Shown here piece after piece: positions 17,833-26,908 of a stretch of DNA of 64,000 bases. Both the position numbers and the translations under genes were made by a program. The notes below the pieces were generated by a model. It had not been told where the DNA came from. It saw only the letters and a program-made list of their open reading frames with translations, and did not search any database. Each line of letters opens with the position of its first letter. Within the stretch, counting starts at the first letter, position 1. Source of the stretch: an uncultured Planctomycetaceae bacterium (GTDB taxonomy: Bacteria > Planctomycetota > Planctomycetia > Planctomycetales > Planctomycetaceae); NCBI GenBank assembly GCA_903858815.1, contig CAIOKE010000274.1:61708-125707 (forward strand), written 5' to 3'.

Positions 17833-19188
17833 ATGGTGGATGCTTCACATTCTGCGGGCTTCGGCGGTTCGGAAGCCAGTCATTGCGAAGTTGATGCGGT
17901 GGTGATTGGTGGCGGACCGGCGGGAGCGACGACAGCCACTTTGTTGGCTCAGCAGGGGCGTAGTGTTCAGTTGTTCGAGCGTGAGAAGTTTCCAAGGTTC
18001 CACGTCGGTGAGTCATTGATTCCTGAGACTTACTGGACTTTGAAGCGTCTGAACATGCTGGACAAGATGAAGGGCAGCAGTTTCGTCAGGAAGCGGAGCG
18101 TGCAGTTCGTCAGTGCAAACGGCAAGGCGTCTGCTCCGTTCTACTTTGAAGACAACAATCCTCATGAATGTTCGCAGACGTGGCAGGTCGTGCGCAGTGA
18201 ATTCGACCTTCTGATGCTGAATAACGCGCGTGAGCACGGGGTTGAGGCCCACGAGGGTGCTCGTGTTCTGGACGTGCTGTTTGACGGTGATCGTGCAACT
18301 GGCGTGCGGGTTCGGCTCGAGGGTGGTGAGACTCGGACTGTTCACGCAAAGGTCGTGGTGGACGCCAGTGGTCAGAGTGGACTGCTGATGAATCGTCTGA
18401 AACTGCGAACCTGGGATCCGGTGCTGAATAAGGGGGCAATCTGGACCTACTGGGAAGGTGCTCATCAGGATACCGGGCGAGATGAAGGTGCGACGGTCAT
18501 TCTTCAGACGACGGATCGCAAGGGCTGGTTTTGGTACATTCCGCTGCATGACAACCGAGTGAGCGTTGGGATTGTGGCACCTTTCGACCATCTGTTCAAA
18601 GGGCGGGACAATCATGAGCAGACGTATCATGAGGAAGTTGAGAAGTGCATGGGGGCGGCAGAGCGTCTGAAGGGGGCGAACCGAGTGGCGGGTTACTTCG
18701 CTACCCGAGATTTCTCCTACCGTTGTTCTAAAGTCTCGGGCCCCGGTTGGGTTCTGGTGGGAGACGCATTTGGGTTCCTCGATCCCCTGTACTCCTCTGG
18801 GTTACTGCTGGCGTTAAAGTCTGGTGAGATGGCTGCCGATGCGATTGGACAGGCCTTCGAGCAGCAGGACTTTTCTGAGGAACGGCTGGGCAGTTGGGGG
18901 CCCGGGTTGAATCGCGGGATTGACCGCATCCGTCGTCTGGTGTGTGAATTCTACGACGGGTTTAATTTCGGGAATTTCGTTCGGAATTATCCGCATTTGA
19001 AGGGGCGGATCACAGACCTGTTGATCGGTGATCTGTTCGAAGACAAGGTTGACGAAGTCTGGGCGCCGATGGAGTCACTGTACGAGCCCGGCAAGGAAGT
19101 CCCGCTGGCATGGAATTCCGGAACTCCTGAAGAGGTCGCCGCCAACAAGCTGAACGAACTGTATCTGCCGGAAGGTGTGAAGCCTTAA
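17833..19188 (+). CDS. flavin-dependent halogenase-like FAD monooxygenase
   Basis: 451 residues. The Rossmann FAD motif G-G-G-P-A-G is at residues 26-31. G-E-S-L-I-P (59-64) and V-G-D-A-F-G-F-L-D-P-L-Y-S-S-G (FAD pyrophosphate/isoalloxazine contact) are typical of the halogenase / geranylgeranyl-reductase superfamily. Two features point to the halogenase branch: W-F-W-Y-I-P at 232-237 fits the WxWxIP signature, and F-V-R-K-R at 84-88 places a lysine (K87) where the catalytic Lys of halogenases sits. The substrate is unknown and no PKS/NRPS or carrier protein is nearby, so a hydroxylase or reductase role remains possible. ATG with GGAGA six bases upstream. A hairpin terminator follows. Confidence 0.85.
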   Translation: MVDASHSAGFGGSEASHCEVDAVVIGGGPAGATTATLLAQQGRSVQLFEREKFPRFHVGESLIPETYWTLKRLNMLDKMKGSSFVRKRSVQFVSANGKASAPFYFEDNNPHECSQTWQVVRSEFDLLMLNNAREHGVEAHEGARVLDVLFDGDRATGVRVRLEGGETRTVHAKVVVDASGQSGLLMNRLKLRTWDPVLNKGAIWTYWEGAHQDTGRDEGATVILQTTDRKGWFWYIPLHDNRVSVGIVAPFDHLFKGRDNHEQTYHEEVEKCMGAAERLKGANRVAGYFATRDFSYRCSKVSGPGWVLVGDAFGFLDPLYSSGLLLALKSGEMAADAIGQAFEQQDFSEERLGSWGPGLNRGIDRIRRLVCEFYDGFNFGNFVRNYPHLKGRITDLLIGDLFEDKVDEVWAPMESLYEPGKEVPLAWNSGTPEEVAANKLNELYLPEGVKP

Positions 19189-19223
19189 CTGTCAATGCAC
19201 GGGATGCCGAGGCAAGAACATTA

Positions 19224-19260
19224 ATTACGCAGGTCACTCCGACCTGCGTAATTTGTTTTT
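19224..19260 (+). terminator. intrinsic terminator overlapping the convergent gene's 3' end
   Basis: ATTACGCAGGTC pairs perfectly (12 bp) with GACCTGCGTAAT around a 5-nt loop, followed by TTGTTTTT. The left arm overlaps the stop codon of the convergent minus-strand gene, and the right arm and T-run lie within its coding end. Confidence 0.85.
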
Positions 19261-20607
19261 GCCTGCCGTGGTGTCACGACGCATGTATTGCAGTGTATCG
19301 ATAACCCACTGTCTTCCGTGTGGGCCGCTTTGCTCCGGGTGTGGACTGATACAGACTACATCTCCTGATCCAAACTGGCTTTTCACAATCGCTGGTGAAT
19401 TGATCATAATACCGACTGGTGTGTTGTTTTTGGCGACCTCAGCAGCGAAGGTGGCCAGTACCTGAAAGTCGGGGATGTCAGGCTGATGATGTGGTTCAAT
19501 GATTGGGCCGTTGTGGTAGATGATGCTGTTTGAAGCGAGGCCATCGGCAAGAATCCTTTGTCCATCTGTGGTCAGTGCCAGCGGCAGCTCCGCGTGGCCT
19601 CGGGCCCATTTCGAGGATTTTGTTTTCGCGTCAAGGATGCCAAGTCCCCACGAAAAACCGCTGCAGGCCAGATAAGAACCTGCACAGATTCCAACATAGT
19701 CGCCCCCCTGATTAACGAACTGCCGAACTGCGTCGCGGCCATCGTCACCGAGTGATGCCGATTGTCGGCTGCCTGATCCTCCACTGCAGCACAGCAGATC
19801 AAACTGAGTCAGGCAGCCGCTGCGGATATCGGCCCCGCAGACTCGATGAATTGTAACGTCCGGCTGCGAGCCCCAGATTTCCAGCAGAGACGGGATCCCT
19901 TTTCCTGCAACTCCTCTGTCGTCCAGCAGCGCGATATTGAATTGTGGTCGCTGGTCGGTTGTTACCAGAAGTTCCGTCACGGCATCTGTGTTGTGCAGTA
20001 CAGAGAGATGCTGCAGCAGCGCGGCCGTGACACGTCGCAGCTGTCGAGCTCGAACGGCAGTGGATTGTTCGCTGCGTGCTGTGGAGATCAGCAGGGTGCG
20101 CATTGATGGTTCGGCAGCAGCCTTTTGGGAGATTGCGGCTGTCAGGCTGTCAGAAGGTGCCGTCTTCGATTCGGTAAACTTCCGTGTGGCGTCATCAATT
20201 TCCAGATTGGCGAGGCTGATCAGGCTGGCCACAACTGCCCGGCTTCCAGTGAAATCGTCAAGTCGAATTGTATTGCCGTACGGCTGCGGATCTGCAGAGG
20301 CGAAGCCATCAGATTCACGCAGTTCGATCAGCCAGTCGGGCCGGTGGGTTGTCAGCAGTCGTTGCAGAGCATCCGCAGGATGACTCCTGTCGGGAGTGGC
20401 ATCTGTACCGATGACGGGCATACAGATCAGGCGACCCTGCTGCAACGGCCATGCGCTGATCTGCCGGGCAGCGATGGTCGCCGCACTCTGTCCGGCAGCA
20501 GCAGTCAGCAGAATTGTGGGCCCCGGTTTACCTGAGTCCCGAATTATCGGCAGGTCTTCGTTGATGGGTTGTGCAATCAGTGTGCAAAGAAGCAGGACCA
20601 GTTTCAT
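19234..20607 (-). CDS. secreted BPL_N / class-I glutamine-amidotransferase-like protein
   Basis: 457 residues from an ATG that opens a signal-peptide-like stretch (M-K-L-V-L-L-L-C-T-L). A GTG 72 bases upstream would add a non-hydrophobic extension that begins one base after the preceding stop. The C-terminal half holds a GATase1-like domain as in biotin-protein-ligase N-terminal (BPL_N) proteins: F-N-I-A-L-L-D-D-R-G-V, C-C-S-G-G-S-G-S, G-G-D-Y-V-G-I-C-A-G-S-Y-L-A (nucleophile-elbow cysteine) and S-P-H-P-E at the position of the His/Glu pair. The N-terminal half resembles an exopeptidase-like region (P-D-W-L-I-E-L-R-E-S-D-G). Function unknown. It lies downstream of the hydrolase lipoprotein in the same direction. 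Confidence 0.8.
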   Translation of the reverse strand: MKLVLLLCTLIAQPINEDLPIIRDSGKPGPTILLTAAAGQSAATIAARQISAWPLQQGRLICMPVIGTDATPDRSHPADALQRLLTTHRPDWLIELRESDGFASADPQPYGNTIRLDDFTGSRAVVASLISLANLEIDDATRKFTESKTAPSDSLTAAISQKAAAEPSMRTLLISTARSEQSTAVRARQLRRVTAALLQHLSVLHNTDAVTELLVTTDQRPQFNIALLDDRGVAGKGIPSLLEIWGSQPDVTIHRVCGADIRSGCLTQFDLLCCSGGSGSRQSASLGDDGRDAVRQFVNQGGDYVGICAGSYLACSGFSWGLGILDAKTKSSKWARGHAELPLALTTDGQRILADGLASNSIIYHNGPIIEPHHQPDIPDFQVLATFAAEVAKNNTPVGIMINSPAIVKSQFGSGDVVCISPHPEQSGPHGRQWVIDTLQYMRRDTTAGKNKLRRSE

Positions 20608-20680
20608 GGGGCGTCCGGAATTGTGGTCATCGGGGTGCCGGAACTGCAGCAGGCTACCAAAGGGCTGCCCGTCCTGCACG

Positions 20681-22621
20681 TCAGTTCGTGGTGGGATCGG
20701 GCGTCTGCACCGTCTGTGTCGCTGGAATAACGGGTACCCTGCGACGATTCGTTTCCGTCAGATGTTCAATAAGGATTCTGCGGATTTCCCGGACCGTATT
20801 GGGGTCCCGCAGTACCTCAGTATGCCCCGCCTCGATTATCCTTTCGCTGTCGACCTCAGACAGATGCGCGCTTTTCCACGTGACTACTCCGTCGGTCCAC
20901 GATTCAGGGTTGCGACCGCGGTTGATTGCTACGATGTTGTGGTGGTGGACCGGCTGAGGCACAGGATTCCCTCGCACAAGTCGCAGCATTGCTGAGCGGG
21001 GAGACAGTGAATCAATACTGGTTCTTGGCAGCTCAAGGCGTTCTTTTGATTTCTCGGCAGCATGATCGAACAGTACGCGACTGAGTTTGAGTGTACGAGC
21101 GGGCAGCCAGATGACAGAGCCAAGAGCCCAGCGAGTGAAGCGATTTGACAGATTGCTGCCGGCATACGGGCTGGCAATTGTCACAATCCGATTCACGGAA
21201 TGATTTGACTGAAAGTAGAATACCTGTCGGAGTGCGCTGCGAGTCTCCGTGTCGGCCCGCAGTTGGTCGATTGGCTGGCGACTGACGGCGGACCAGAGTG
21301 AGTCTCCGCTGTCTATCGTCAGAGAGTGAGCGAGGATGCCACCCATGCTGTGTCCCACGACAACCATTTCATCCAGTCGGGAATTACGCATCTGAGGATC
21401 ACATTCTTTGCGAACCTGCTTCAGTGTTTCACGCAGACGTGCCGCAGAGAATGCCGCTGGTTCCCCTGTTGGATACAGATAGAACCAGAACTGGTAGCGA
21501 CGACGGATTTCCGGGTCAGCCTGCAGGTCATTGAACATCTCCATCCATGTCATGGGAGATGACCAGAAGCCATGCACCATCAGAACAGGAATGCGTTCTG
21601 GATCATAGGGCTGAACCATGTACAGCCCTTCAATCTGCTGTGCCAGATCCGGACGTATCAGAGCCCATGTATCCAGCAGACTCAGGTCGCGATTACTGAG
21701 TTGTCTGGCCAGTGGTGTGCTGATATCGGTTTCCAGCGGTACCAGATGATCGCCCACGACCATCGTTTCAGATTCCCGAGGATCAAACAGCTGCAGGCGA
21801 ATTTCCCGACAACGAGGTACTCCCGGTGGGAAACTGAAGACCAGCGTTCCGGGGAACGTCATGCTGGTGGTGTAGTATTTTTCAAGTGGATCCGGGAGCC
21901 GTTGTCCAGTGCGATTGATGATGACCGGAACACCAATTCCTGCCGTTGTGTGGCGAGCCCTCAGATTCAGTAATCGATAGTCCGAGACAAACTCAAATTC
22001 TCCCGGAGGCTCTTCAGCAAACTGCCGGCTGGGATGAGGAATCTCCAGAGTCAGTCGACGACCGGTGAGAGGCATGCGAAATGAGTCGTCGGAGCTGATC
22101 TTCAGGTGTTTTCGTATCAGTCTCAGCAGTTGCTCAGCGCTGGCGTTGTAGGTTTCGGACACATCGCGATGTTCCGGGGCCGCCGGGTCTGCCGTGATCC
22201 CCGACTCCGTCGGCAGACTGAAGTAATTCCATGCGTCCTGGCAGGCATCGAGGTACAGTTCCATGGCCAGTTGGGGGTCACGACCACTGACGGCCGCGGC
22301 CGCTAGATACTGCAATTCGGCCAGTGCCTGTGAGGCGGCACGAAATCGGTCCGGCTCCTGCTGCTGTCGCAGGCAATGAGCGATCATCTGCTCCGATTCA
22401 GATCGTCCACGAAACCCTGTGGTACTGAGAAAATGAGTGGTTCGATTGGATGGGTGAACAGCACCAATCCACGACCGATTCAGACGCGAGTGCAGTCGAT
22501 TTTCCGGGCTATGGCGAACTTCCACGAAGTGGGTGGTTGTGCAGCCGGCGATCAGGACCATCGCGCAACTGAAAAGCAGCGCTGGTTGCATCCATGCCAC
22601 CAGTAACCGGTACAATTTCAT
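20681..22621 (-). CDS. lipoprotein alpha/beta-hydrolase
   Basis: 646 residues from the ATG that begins a lipoprotein leader (hydrophobic run, then L-I-A-G-C-T lipobox). The N-terminal ~330 residues are an unrecognised, mostly helical/beta region. The C-terminal half is an alpha/beta-hydrolase: P-V-L-M-V-H-G-F-W-S-S-P (oxyanion), V-V-V-G-H-S-M-G-G-I (Ser nucleophile) and an H in S-E-R-I-I-E-A-G-H-T-E as likely catalytic His, with S-P-Y-A-G-S-N in between. This resembles lipase or acyl-hydrolase proteins anchored to the envelope. The upstream extension (20 residues) lacks signal character. The BPL_N-type gene follows about 70 bases downstream. Confidence 0.85.
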   Translation of the reverse strand: MKLYRLLVAWMQPALLFSCAMVLIAGCTTTHFVEVRHSPENRLHSRLNRSWIGAVHPSNRTTHFLSTTGFRGRSESEQMIAHCLRQQQEPDRFRAASQALAELQYLAAAAVSGRDPQLAMELYLDACQDAWNYFSLPTESGITADPAAPEHRDVSETYNASAEQLLRLIRKHLKISSDDSFRMPLTGRRLTLEIPHPSRQFAEEPPGEFEFVSDYRLLNLRARHTTAGIGVPVIINRTGQRLPDPLEKYYTTSMTFPGTLVFSFPPGVPRCREIRLQLFDPRESETMVVGDHLVPLETDISTPLARQLSNRDLSLLDTWALIRPDLAQQIEGLYMVQPYDPERIPVLMVHGFWSSPMTWMEMFNDLQADPEIRRRYQFWFYLYPTGEPAAFSAARLRETLKQVRKECDPQMRNSRLDEMVVVGHSMGGILAHSLTIDSGDSLWSAVSRQPIDQLRADTETRSALRQVFYFQSNHSVNRIVTIASPYAGSNLSNRFTRWALGSVIWLPARTLKLSRVLFDHAAEKSKERLELPRTSIDSLSPRSAMLRLVRGNPVPQPVHHHNIVAINRGRNPESWTDGVVTWKSAHLSEVDSERIIEAGHTEVLRDPNTVREIRRILIEHLTETNRRRVPVIPATQTVQTPDPTTN

Positions 22622-22840
22622 GAAGTCAGCGACCAGTTGGCCTTCGGTCAGCGTAAAAACAGTCCCCGGGGTTGCGGTCAAACCTGACCGCGGCCCCGAC
22701 GAGTATAGGAATTATTACGTTTTCAGGGAACAACACTCGGGTGTTTTTGCCCTGCGCGAATCGCCCGGAATTCAGAACCGCCAGACAATTCACGCGTTAT
22801 TCCAGCTTTTTTCCATCCAACTGCTGGGGTGTTCTTCAGC

Positions 22841-23563
22841 TTACGGGAGTTCACGGATCCGCAGATTGCGAAATTCGATGGGTGATCCCTCAGATTCAAG
22901 GCACAGGAAACCGGCAGCCGGATGACACCCGGTGCCCCCGCTCACTTCCTCGCCGTTCACCCACAACCGGACTTCACCGTTAATGGCTCGCACGTAGTAA
23001 TGATTCCATTCGGGTGAGCCTTTCGTGGTGTTTTTCCTCGGGAAACTACGGCTGCTGTTGGGGGCAACTGGCGGGAACGGGGTCATGCGAGCGTTCCCGG
23101 TGGGGAACACGTCACCATTTGTCGTAAACCAGTCCGGCTCTTTTCCAGTGCTTTTGCGGTAGGCGTCGGCATAACCGTGGTCCAGAATCTGAACTTCGAT
23201 GCCCTCGGGCAGTCCACCGCGTTTGAGAGACGCCAGGTTTTTCTCATTGGCCCACAGAAAGACGCCCGAGTTCCCCGCCGGCTTCAAATGGCGCCATTCG
23301 ACGACGAGTTCAAGGTTGCGATATTCCCTGACAGTTCGCATGACGCCGACCGGAGTGCCGGTGCAGTGAATTTCACCTGCAGGAAAACTCCACGTATTCT
23401 CATCGCAGTTCACGTTGACGAAGTCCGCTTTTCCGAGTGCGACCCAGCCGAGTCCTGTCCCGTCAATACGGGCGGACTGAGCTGAGGCTGGAGTCTCCTG
23501 GCCCAAGGTGCCGGTTGCATCTGCAAACAACAGCAGGAACAGGCACCAGTAGCGTGTGGTCAT
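22841..23563 (-). CDS. DUF1080 (3-keto-disaccharide hydrolase-like) secreted protein
   Basis: 240 residues with a signal peptide (Y-W-C-L-F-L-L-L-F-A-D-A). The concanavalin-like jelly-roll family marks are present: the W-S-F-P-A-G-E-I-H-C-T-G strand, Y-R-N-L-E-L-V-V-E-W-R, N-S-G-V-F-L-W, G-I-E-V-Q-I-L-D-H-G, W-N-H-Y-Y-V-R-A-I-N-G and a C-terminal I-E-F-R-N-L-R-I-R-E-L. Family members act on 3-keto-glycosides or bind carbohydrate in the periplasm; the substrate is unknown. The open frame extends 71 codons upstream but that part overlaps the divergent comB region and is not signal-like. Divergent from comB. Confidence 0.9.
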   Translation of the reverse strand: MTTRYWCLFLLLFADATGTLGQETPASAQSARIDGTGLGWVALGKADFVNVNCDENTWSFPAGEIHCTGTPVGVMRTVREYRNLELVVEWRHLKPAGNSGVFLWANEKNLASLKRGGLPEGIEVQILDHGYADAYRKSTGKEPDWFTTNGDVFPTGNARMTPFPPVAPNSSRSFPRKNTTKGSPEWNHYYVRAINGEVRLWVNGEEVSGGTGCHPAAGFLCLESEGSPIEFRNLRIRELP

Positions 23564-23706
23564 AATGGAATTCCTGGTCGGGTGAACGAGATGATGCTGA
23601 TGTTGGTGATACCAATTGAGACCAGGGCCGGAACCTGCGATACTGACCGTCGGAATCTGACTGCTGGTGATTGAGTTATAGCGTTTGTCGTCTGGAAAGT
23701 CATTGC

Positions 23707-24474
23707 ATGCATCGAAAACTGAATGTTCATCTGCTGCCGGACCTGTGTCCGCCGGAAGTACTGCGGGGCGGCACAACAGTGGTGATTGATGTTCTGCGCG
23801 CGTCTTCGACGATCGTTACGGCTCTGCAGAACGGTGCATCGGCCGTCAGCCCCTGTGGTTCTCCGGAGGAAGCGGAGTCAATCCGTGACATGTATCCGGC
23901 TGGGCAGGTCGTGCTTGGAGGCGAGCGTGGTGGTGTGCGAATCGCAGGCTTTGACCTTGGAAATTCACCGGCAGAGTATACAGCGGAGGCTGTCGGTAAG
24001 CGTCTGCTGGCATTTACCACAACCAACGGAACTCGCGCCCTGCTCAGGTCTCTCTCATCCCGCAGTATTCTGATTGGATGTTTTCTGAACCTTGCAGCAA
24101 TTGTTCAGCGGTTGCAGGATGGTGGTGCGGATCTGCATCTGGTGTGTGCGGGGACAGATGGAGTTGTAACGGGTGAAGACGTGCTGTTCGCAGGCGCGAT
24201 CATATCGGCACTCGTGTCTGATCGGCCTGACAACTGGGTTCAGAATGACAGTGCTCAACTGGCCTCGCGTCTCTGGTCCAGTGTCGCAGCGGGTGCGACA
24301 GACCCAGCGAGCGCTGTGCATGATTTCCTGCGGGGCACCCGTGGCGGACAGAATCTGCTGGCGCTGGGTTACGACAGCGATATCCGTTTGTGTTCACAGA
24401 TCAGCACGGCAGATGTGGTTCCGGAGTATGATCTGCAGTCCGGCGAACTGCAGTATACCGGGAGAGCAGTATGA
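23707..24474 (+). CDS. comB: 2-phosphosulfolactate phosphatase
   Basis: 255 residues matching ComB, the Mg-dependent phosphatase that converts 2-phosphosulfolactate to sulfolactate, known from coenzyme M synthesis and widespread in bacteria without coenzyme M. Signature segments: V-V-I-D-V-L-R-A-S-S-T-I, G-E-R-G-G-V-R-I-A-G-F-D-L-G-N-S-P-A-E-Y, T-T-T-N-G-T-R-A-L, and C-A-G-T-D-G-V-V-T-G-E-D-V-L-F-A-G. ATG with GGAAAG seven bases before it; a TTG 36 bases upstream is less likely. The stop overlaps the start of the next gene as ATGA, so translation is probably coupled with the DUF1592 cytochrome. The reason for that pairing is not evident. Confidence 0.92.
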   Translation: MHRKLNVHLLPDLCPPEVLRGGTTVVIDVLRASSTIVTALQNGASAVSPCGSPEEAESIRDMYPAGQVVLGGERGGVRIAGFDLGNSPAEYTAEAVGKRLLAFTTTNGTRALLRSLSSRSILIGCFLNLAAIVQRLQDGGADLHLVCAGTDGVVTGEDVLFAGAIISALVSDRPDNWVQNDSAQLASRLWSSVAAGATDPASAVHDFLRGTRGGQNLLALGYDSDIRLCSQISTADVVPEYDLQSGELQYTGRAV

Positions 24475-26861
24475 GGTTGTTTTCGGGCGTGTTTCAAGTT
24501 CTGCTGCTCACACTCATGTCAGGAAGTACCTGCGTGGCCGTGTCTGCGGATGAGCCACCGCAGTTTTCCGATCATGGGCGTGCTTTCCTGCAGCAGCACT
24601 GTCTGAAGTGTCACAATGCTCAGAAACGCAGCGCAGAACTTTCGCTGGAAGAACTGACAGACAACGCGGCAGTGATTCGCACTCGGAAAACCGTGAATCG
24701 GGTACTGCAGGTGATCATCGCCGGCGAGATGCCACCGGTGGAAGAGGCTCGACCTGAGCCGGCCGCAGCCGAACGATTTGTCGCAGAGCTGGCAGCCATT
24801 CTTGAACACGCCGATCGGACGGCTGAACCGGATCCCGGTCGAGTGACGATGCGACGACTGAATCGAGCGGAGTACCGCAACACGATTCGAGATCTGATTG
24901 GCGTGGCATTCGATCCGGCAGCCGATTTTCCCGCGGACGACATTGGTCACGGCTTTGACAACATCGGAGACGTGCTGTCGGTTTCTCCCGTTCTGATGGA
25001 GCGATATTTCGAGGCTGCCGAAACGATTATGTCGCAGGCCATTCTCCCGGTGCCTCCTGCAGTCGTGCAGCGTCGACTGGCTTCGGTCTATACCGAACCG
25101 GCATCTGCAGAAGTTGCAGGAAAACACATGGATGACGGTTTTCGTCGTCTGGTGTCGGACGGTGCAGACGGCGTCACCACCGGTCCACTGCACACGCCGT
25201 ACAAGTGGGAAGACGGCGAATATATCTTCCGAGCGCGAGTTTATGGGCAGAGTGGCCATGGCGGACCTTTGAAAGCAGCGATTCTGCTGCAGGGGGCCGG
25301 ACTGCAGGAGACATCTTCTGCTGAGGAACTGGGGACTATTGCCGGTCAGGTGCTGCAGCCGGCGAAGATTCTGAAAGTATTTGACGTGGCAGCTGATTCG
25401 CGAGAGAAAGCTGAAATCCTCGAGATTGCTGTACCGAATGTGGTTGGACGCGATCGCATGATGATCGGTCAGCTTCTGCCGAACGCCGGGCAACCGGCTG
25501 GGAAGCTGTGGGTTGAGTATCTGGCTCTGGATGGTGCACTGGACACTCGGCCGGCCGCTCAGCGACGGTTACTGGCGTGTGATCAGTCAAAACCGCAGTC
25601 AGAGCAGACGCGTGAGGTTCTGTCGAGGTTTCTCAGACGAGCCTTTCGCCGGCCCGTTCAGTCGGAAGAACTGGAGCGCAGCATTCAGCTGGTTGAGCAA
25701 TCACTGAGTGCCGGCGAATCGTGGGAAAGCGGAATTCAGTTTGCGATGCAGGCGGCGCTGTGTTCACCGTCTTTTCTGTTTCGTGTTGAGCGGGATGCTG
25801 AGCCAACCCGGATGGACATTCGCAATCTGGATGAGCATCAGCTGGCCAGTCGACTGTCATACTTTCTCTGGAGTTCCATGCCGGACGATGAGTTGCTGGA
25901 TCTGGCGGATGGGAGGCAGCTTTCGGGACGACTTTCAGAGCAGGTGCGGCGACTGCTGCAGGATCCTCGGTCTGTTACGCTGGTGCAGAGTTTTGCAATG
26001 CAGTGGCTGCAGTTGCAGAGGCTTGATCTGGTGTCGCCGGATGCGGTGCTGTTTCCAATCTGGAACTCTGAGTTGCGAATGGCGATGCGTCGGGAAACGG
26101 AATTGTTTGTTGAATCGGTGTTCCGCGAGGATCGCAGCCTGCTGGATCTGCTCGGAGCGGACTACACGTTCATCAATGGTCCGCTGGCGGAGCACTATGG
26201 AATCACCGGGGCTCATGGTGAGCCGGTCAAGGGGGCGGATTTTGTGCGAGTGTCGCTGCAGGGGACGCCCCGTGGTGGCCTGTTGACGCAGGCAAGTGTC
26301 CTGACAGTCACCTCCAATCCAACTCGCACTTCGCCGGTGAAACGCGGTCGTTGGGTGCTGGAGCAGATTCTGGGTGCACCGCCTCCGGCACCGCCACCGA
26401 ATGTTCCGGAGCTGCCCGGAACGGCGGCCGATATTGCGGGCGCTTCACTGCGGCAGCGTATGGAGGCACATCGAGCGAATCCGGCATGTGCGAATTGTCA
26501 TGCAAAAATGGATCCGATCGGTTTCGCACTGGAGAACTTCGATGCTGTGGGGCGTTTTCGCACTCAGGACGGCAGTTTTGAGGTGGATGCCAGCGGTGAA
26601 CTTCCGGATGGAACCGCGTTTACGGGGCCTGCAGCATTGAAAGACGTAATTCTGCAGCGCCGTCAGGAATTTGCTCGCTGCTTTATTGAAAAGCTGCTGA
26701 CATACGCGATTGGAAGAGGCCTTGAGTATTACGATCGGCCGGTTGTGGAAGCGATTCTGCGGCGTGTCGAGGCGGAAAACTATCGATTTTCGGCTGTGGT
26801 TGAGGGTATTGTGCAGAGTGCGGCCTTTCGCCAGAGACGAGGTCCTGACGCCTCGCCCTGA
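24471..26861 (+). CDS. DUF1587/DUF1592/DUF1588/DUF1585 cytochrome-like secreted protein
   Basis: 796 residues. Signal peptide at residues 1-26. C-L-K-C-H at 44-48 is a c-type heme motif in a planctomycete cytochrome C domain. Then come DUF1587 (R-R-L-N-R-A-E-Y-R-N-T-I-R-D-L-I-G), a carbohydrate-binding-like middle region, DUF1592 (A-S-R-L-S-Y-F-L-W-S-S-M-P-D), DUF1588 (C-A-N-C-H-A-K-M-D-P-I-G-F, a second heme motif) and DUF1585 (Y-A-I-G-R-G-L-E-Y-Y-D). It is expected in the periplasm. The start overlaps comB by four bases, and a DUF1552 gene follows 47 bases downstream, the usual partner of this class. The reaction is unknown. Confidence 0.92.
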   Translation: MRLFSGVFQVLLLTLMSGSTCVAVSADEPPQFSDHGRAFLQQHCLKCHNAQKRSAELSLEELTDNAAVIRTRKTVNRVLQVIIAGEMPPVEEARPEPAAAERFVAELAAILEHADRTAEPDPGRVTMRRLNRAEYRNTIRDLIGVAFDPAADFPADDIGHGFDNIGDVLSVSPVLMERYFEAAETIMSQAILPVPPAVVQRRLASVYTEPASAEVAGKHMDDGFRRLVSDGADGVTTGPLHTPYKWEDGEYIFRARVYGQSGHGGPLKAAILLQGAGLQETSSAEELGTIAGQVLQPAKILKVFDVAADSREKAEILEIAVPNVVGRDRMMIGQLLPNAGQPAGKLWVEYLALDGALDTRPAAQRRLLACDQSKPQSEQTREVLSRFLRRAFRRPVQSEELERSIQLVEQSLSAGESWESGIQFAMQAALCSPSFLFRVERDAEPTRMDIRNLDEHQLASRLSYFLWSSMPDDELLDLADGRQLSGRLSEQVRRLLQDPRSVTLVQSFAMQWLQLQRLDLVSPDAVLFPIWNSELRMAMRRETELFVESVFREDRSLLDLLGADYTFINGPLAEHYGITGAHGEPVKGADFVRVSLQGTPRGGLLTQASVLTVTSNPTRTSPVKRGRWVLEQILGAPPPAPPPNVPELPGTAADIAGASLRQRMEAHRANPACANCHAKMDPIGFALENFDAVGRFRTQDGSFEVDASGELPDGTAFTGPAALKDVILQRRQEFARCFIEKLLTYAIGRGLEYYDRPVVEAILRRVEAENYRFSAVVEGIVQSAAFRQRRGPDASP

Positions 26862-26908
26862 AGTCATGTGCCGTTGCTCTGTCAGTTATTCATGCAGGAA
26901 TTGAACTC

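Noticed and set aside
17582..18016. N-terminal extension of the ZnuA-like gene by 145 codons
   Set aside because: It overlaps the divergent halogenase-like gene, has no ribosome site, and a lipoprotein leader begins exactly at the internal ATG.
22510..23000. Plus-strand frames opposite the hydrolase lipoprotein and DUF1080 genes
   Set aside because: They are shadows of well-supported genes with no motif, ribosome site or conserved feel.
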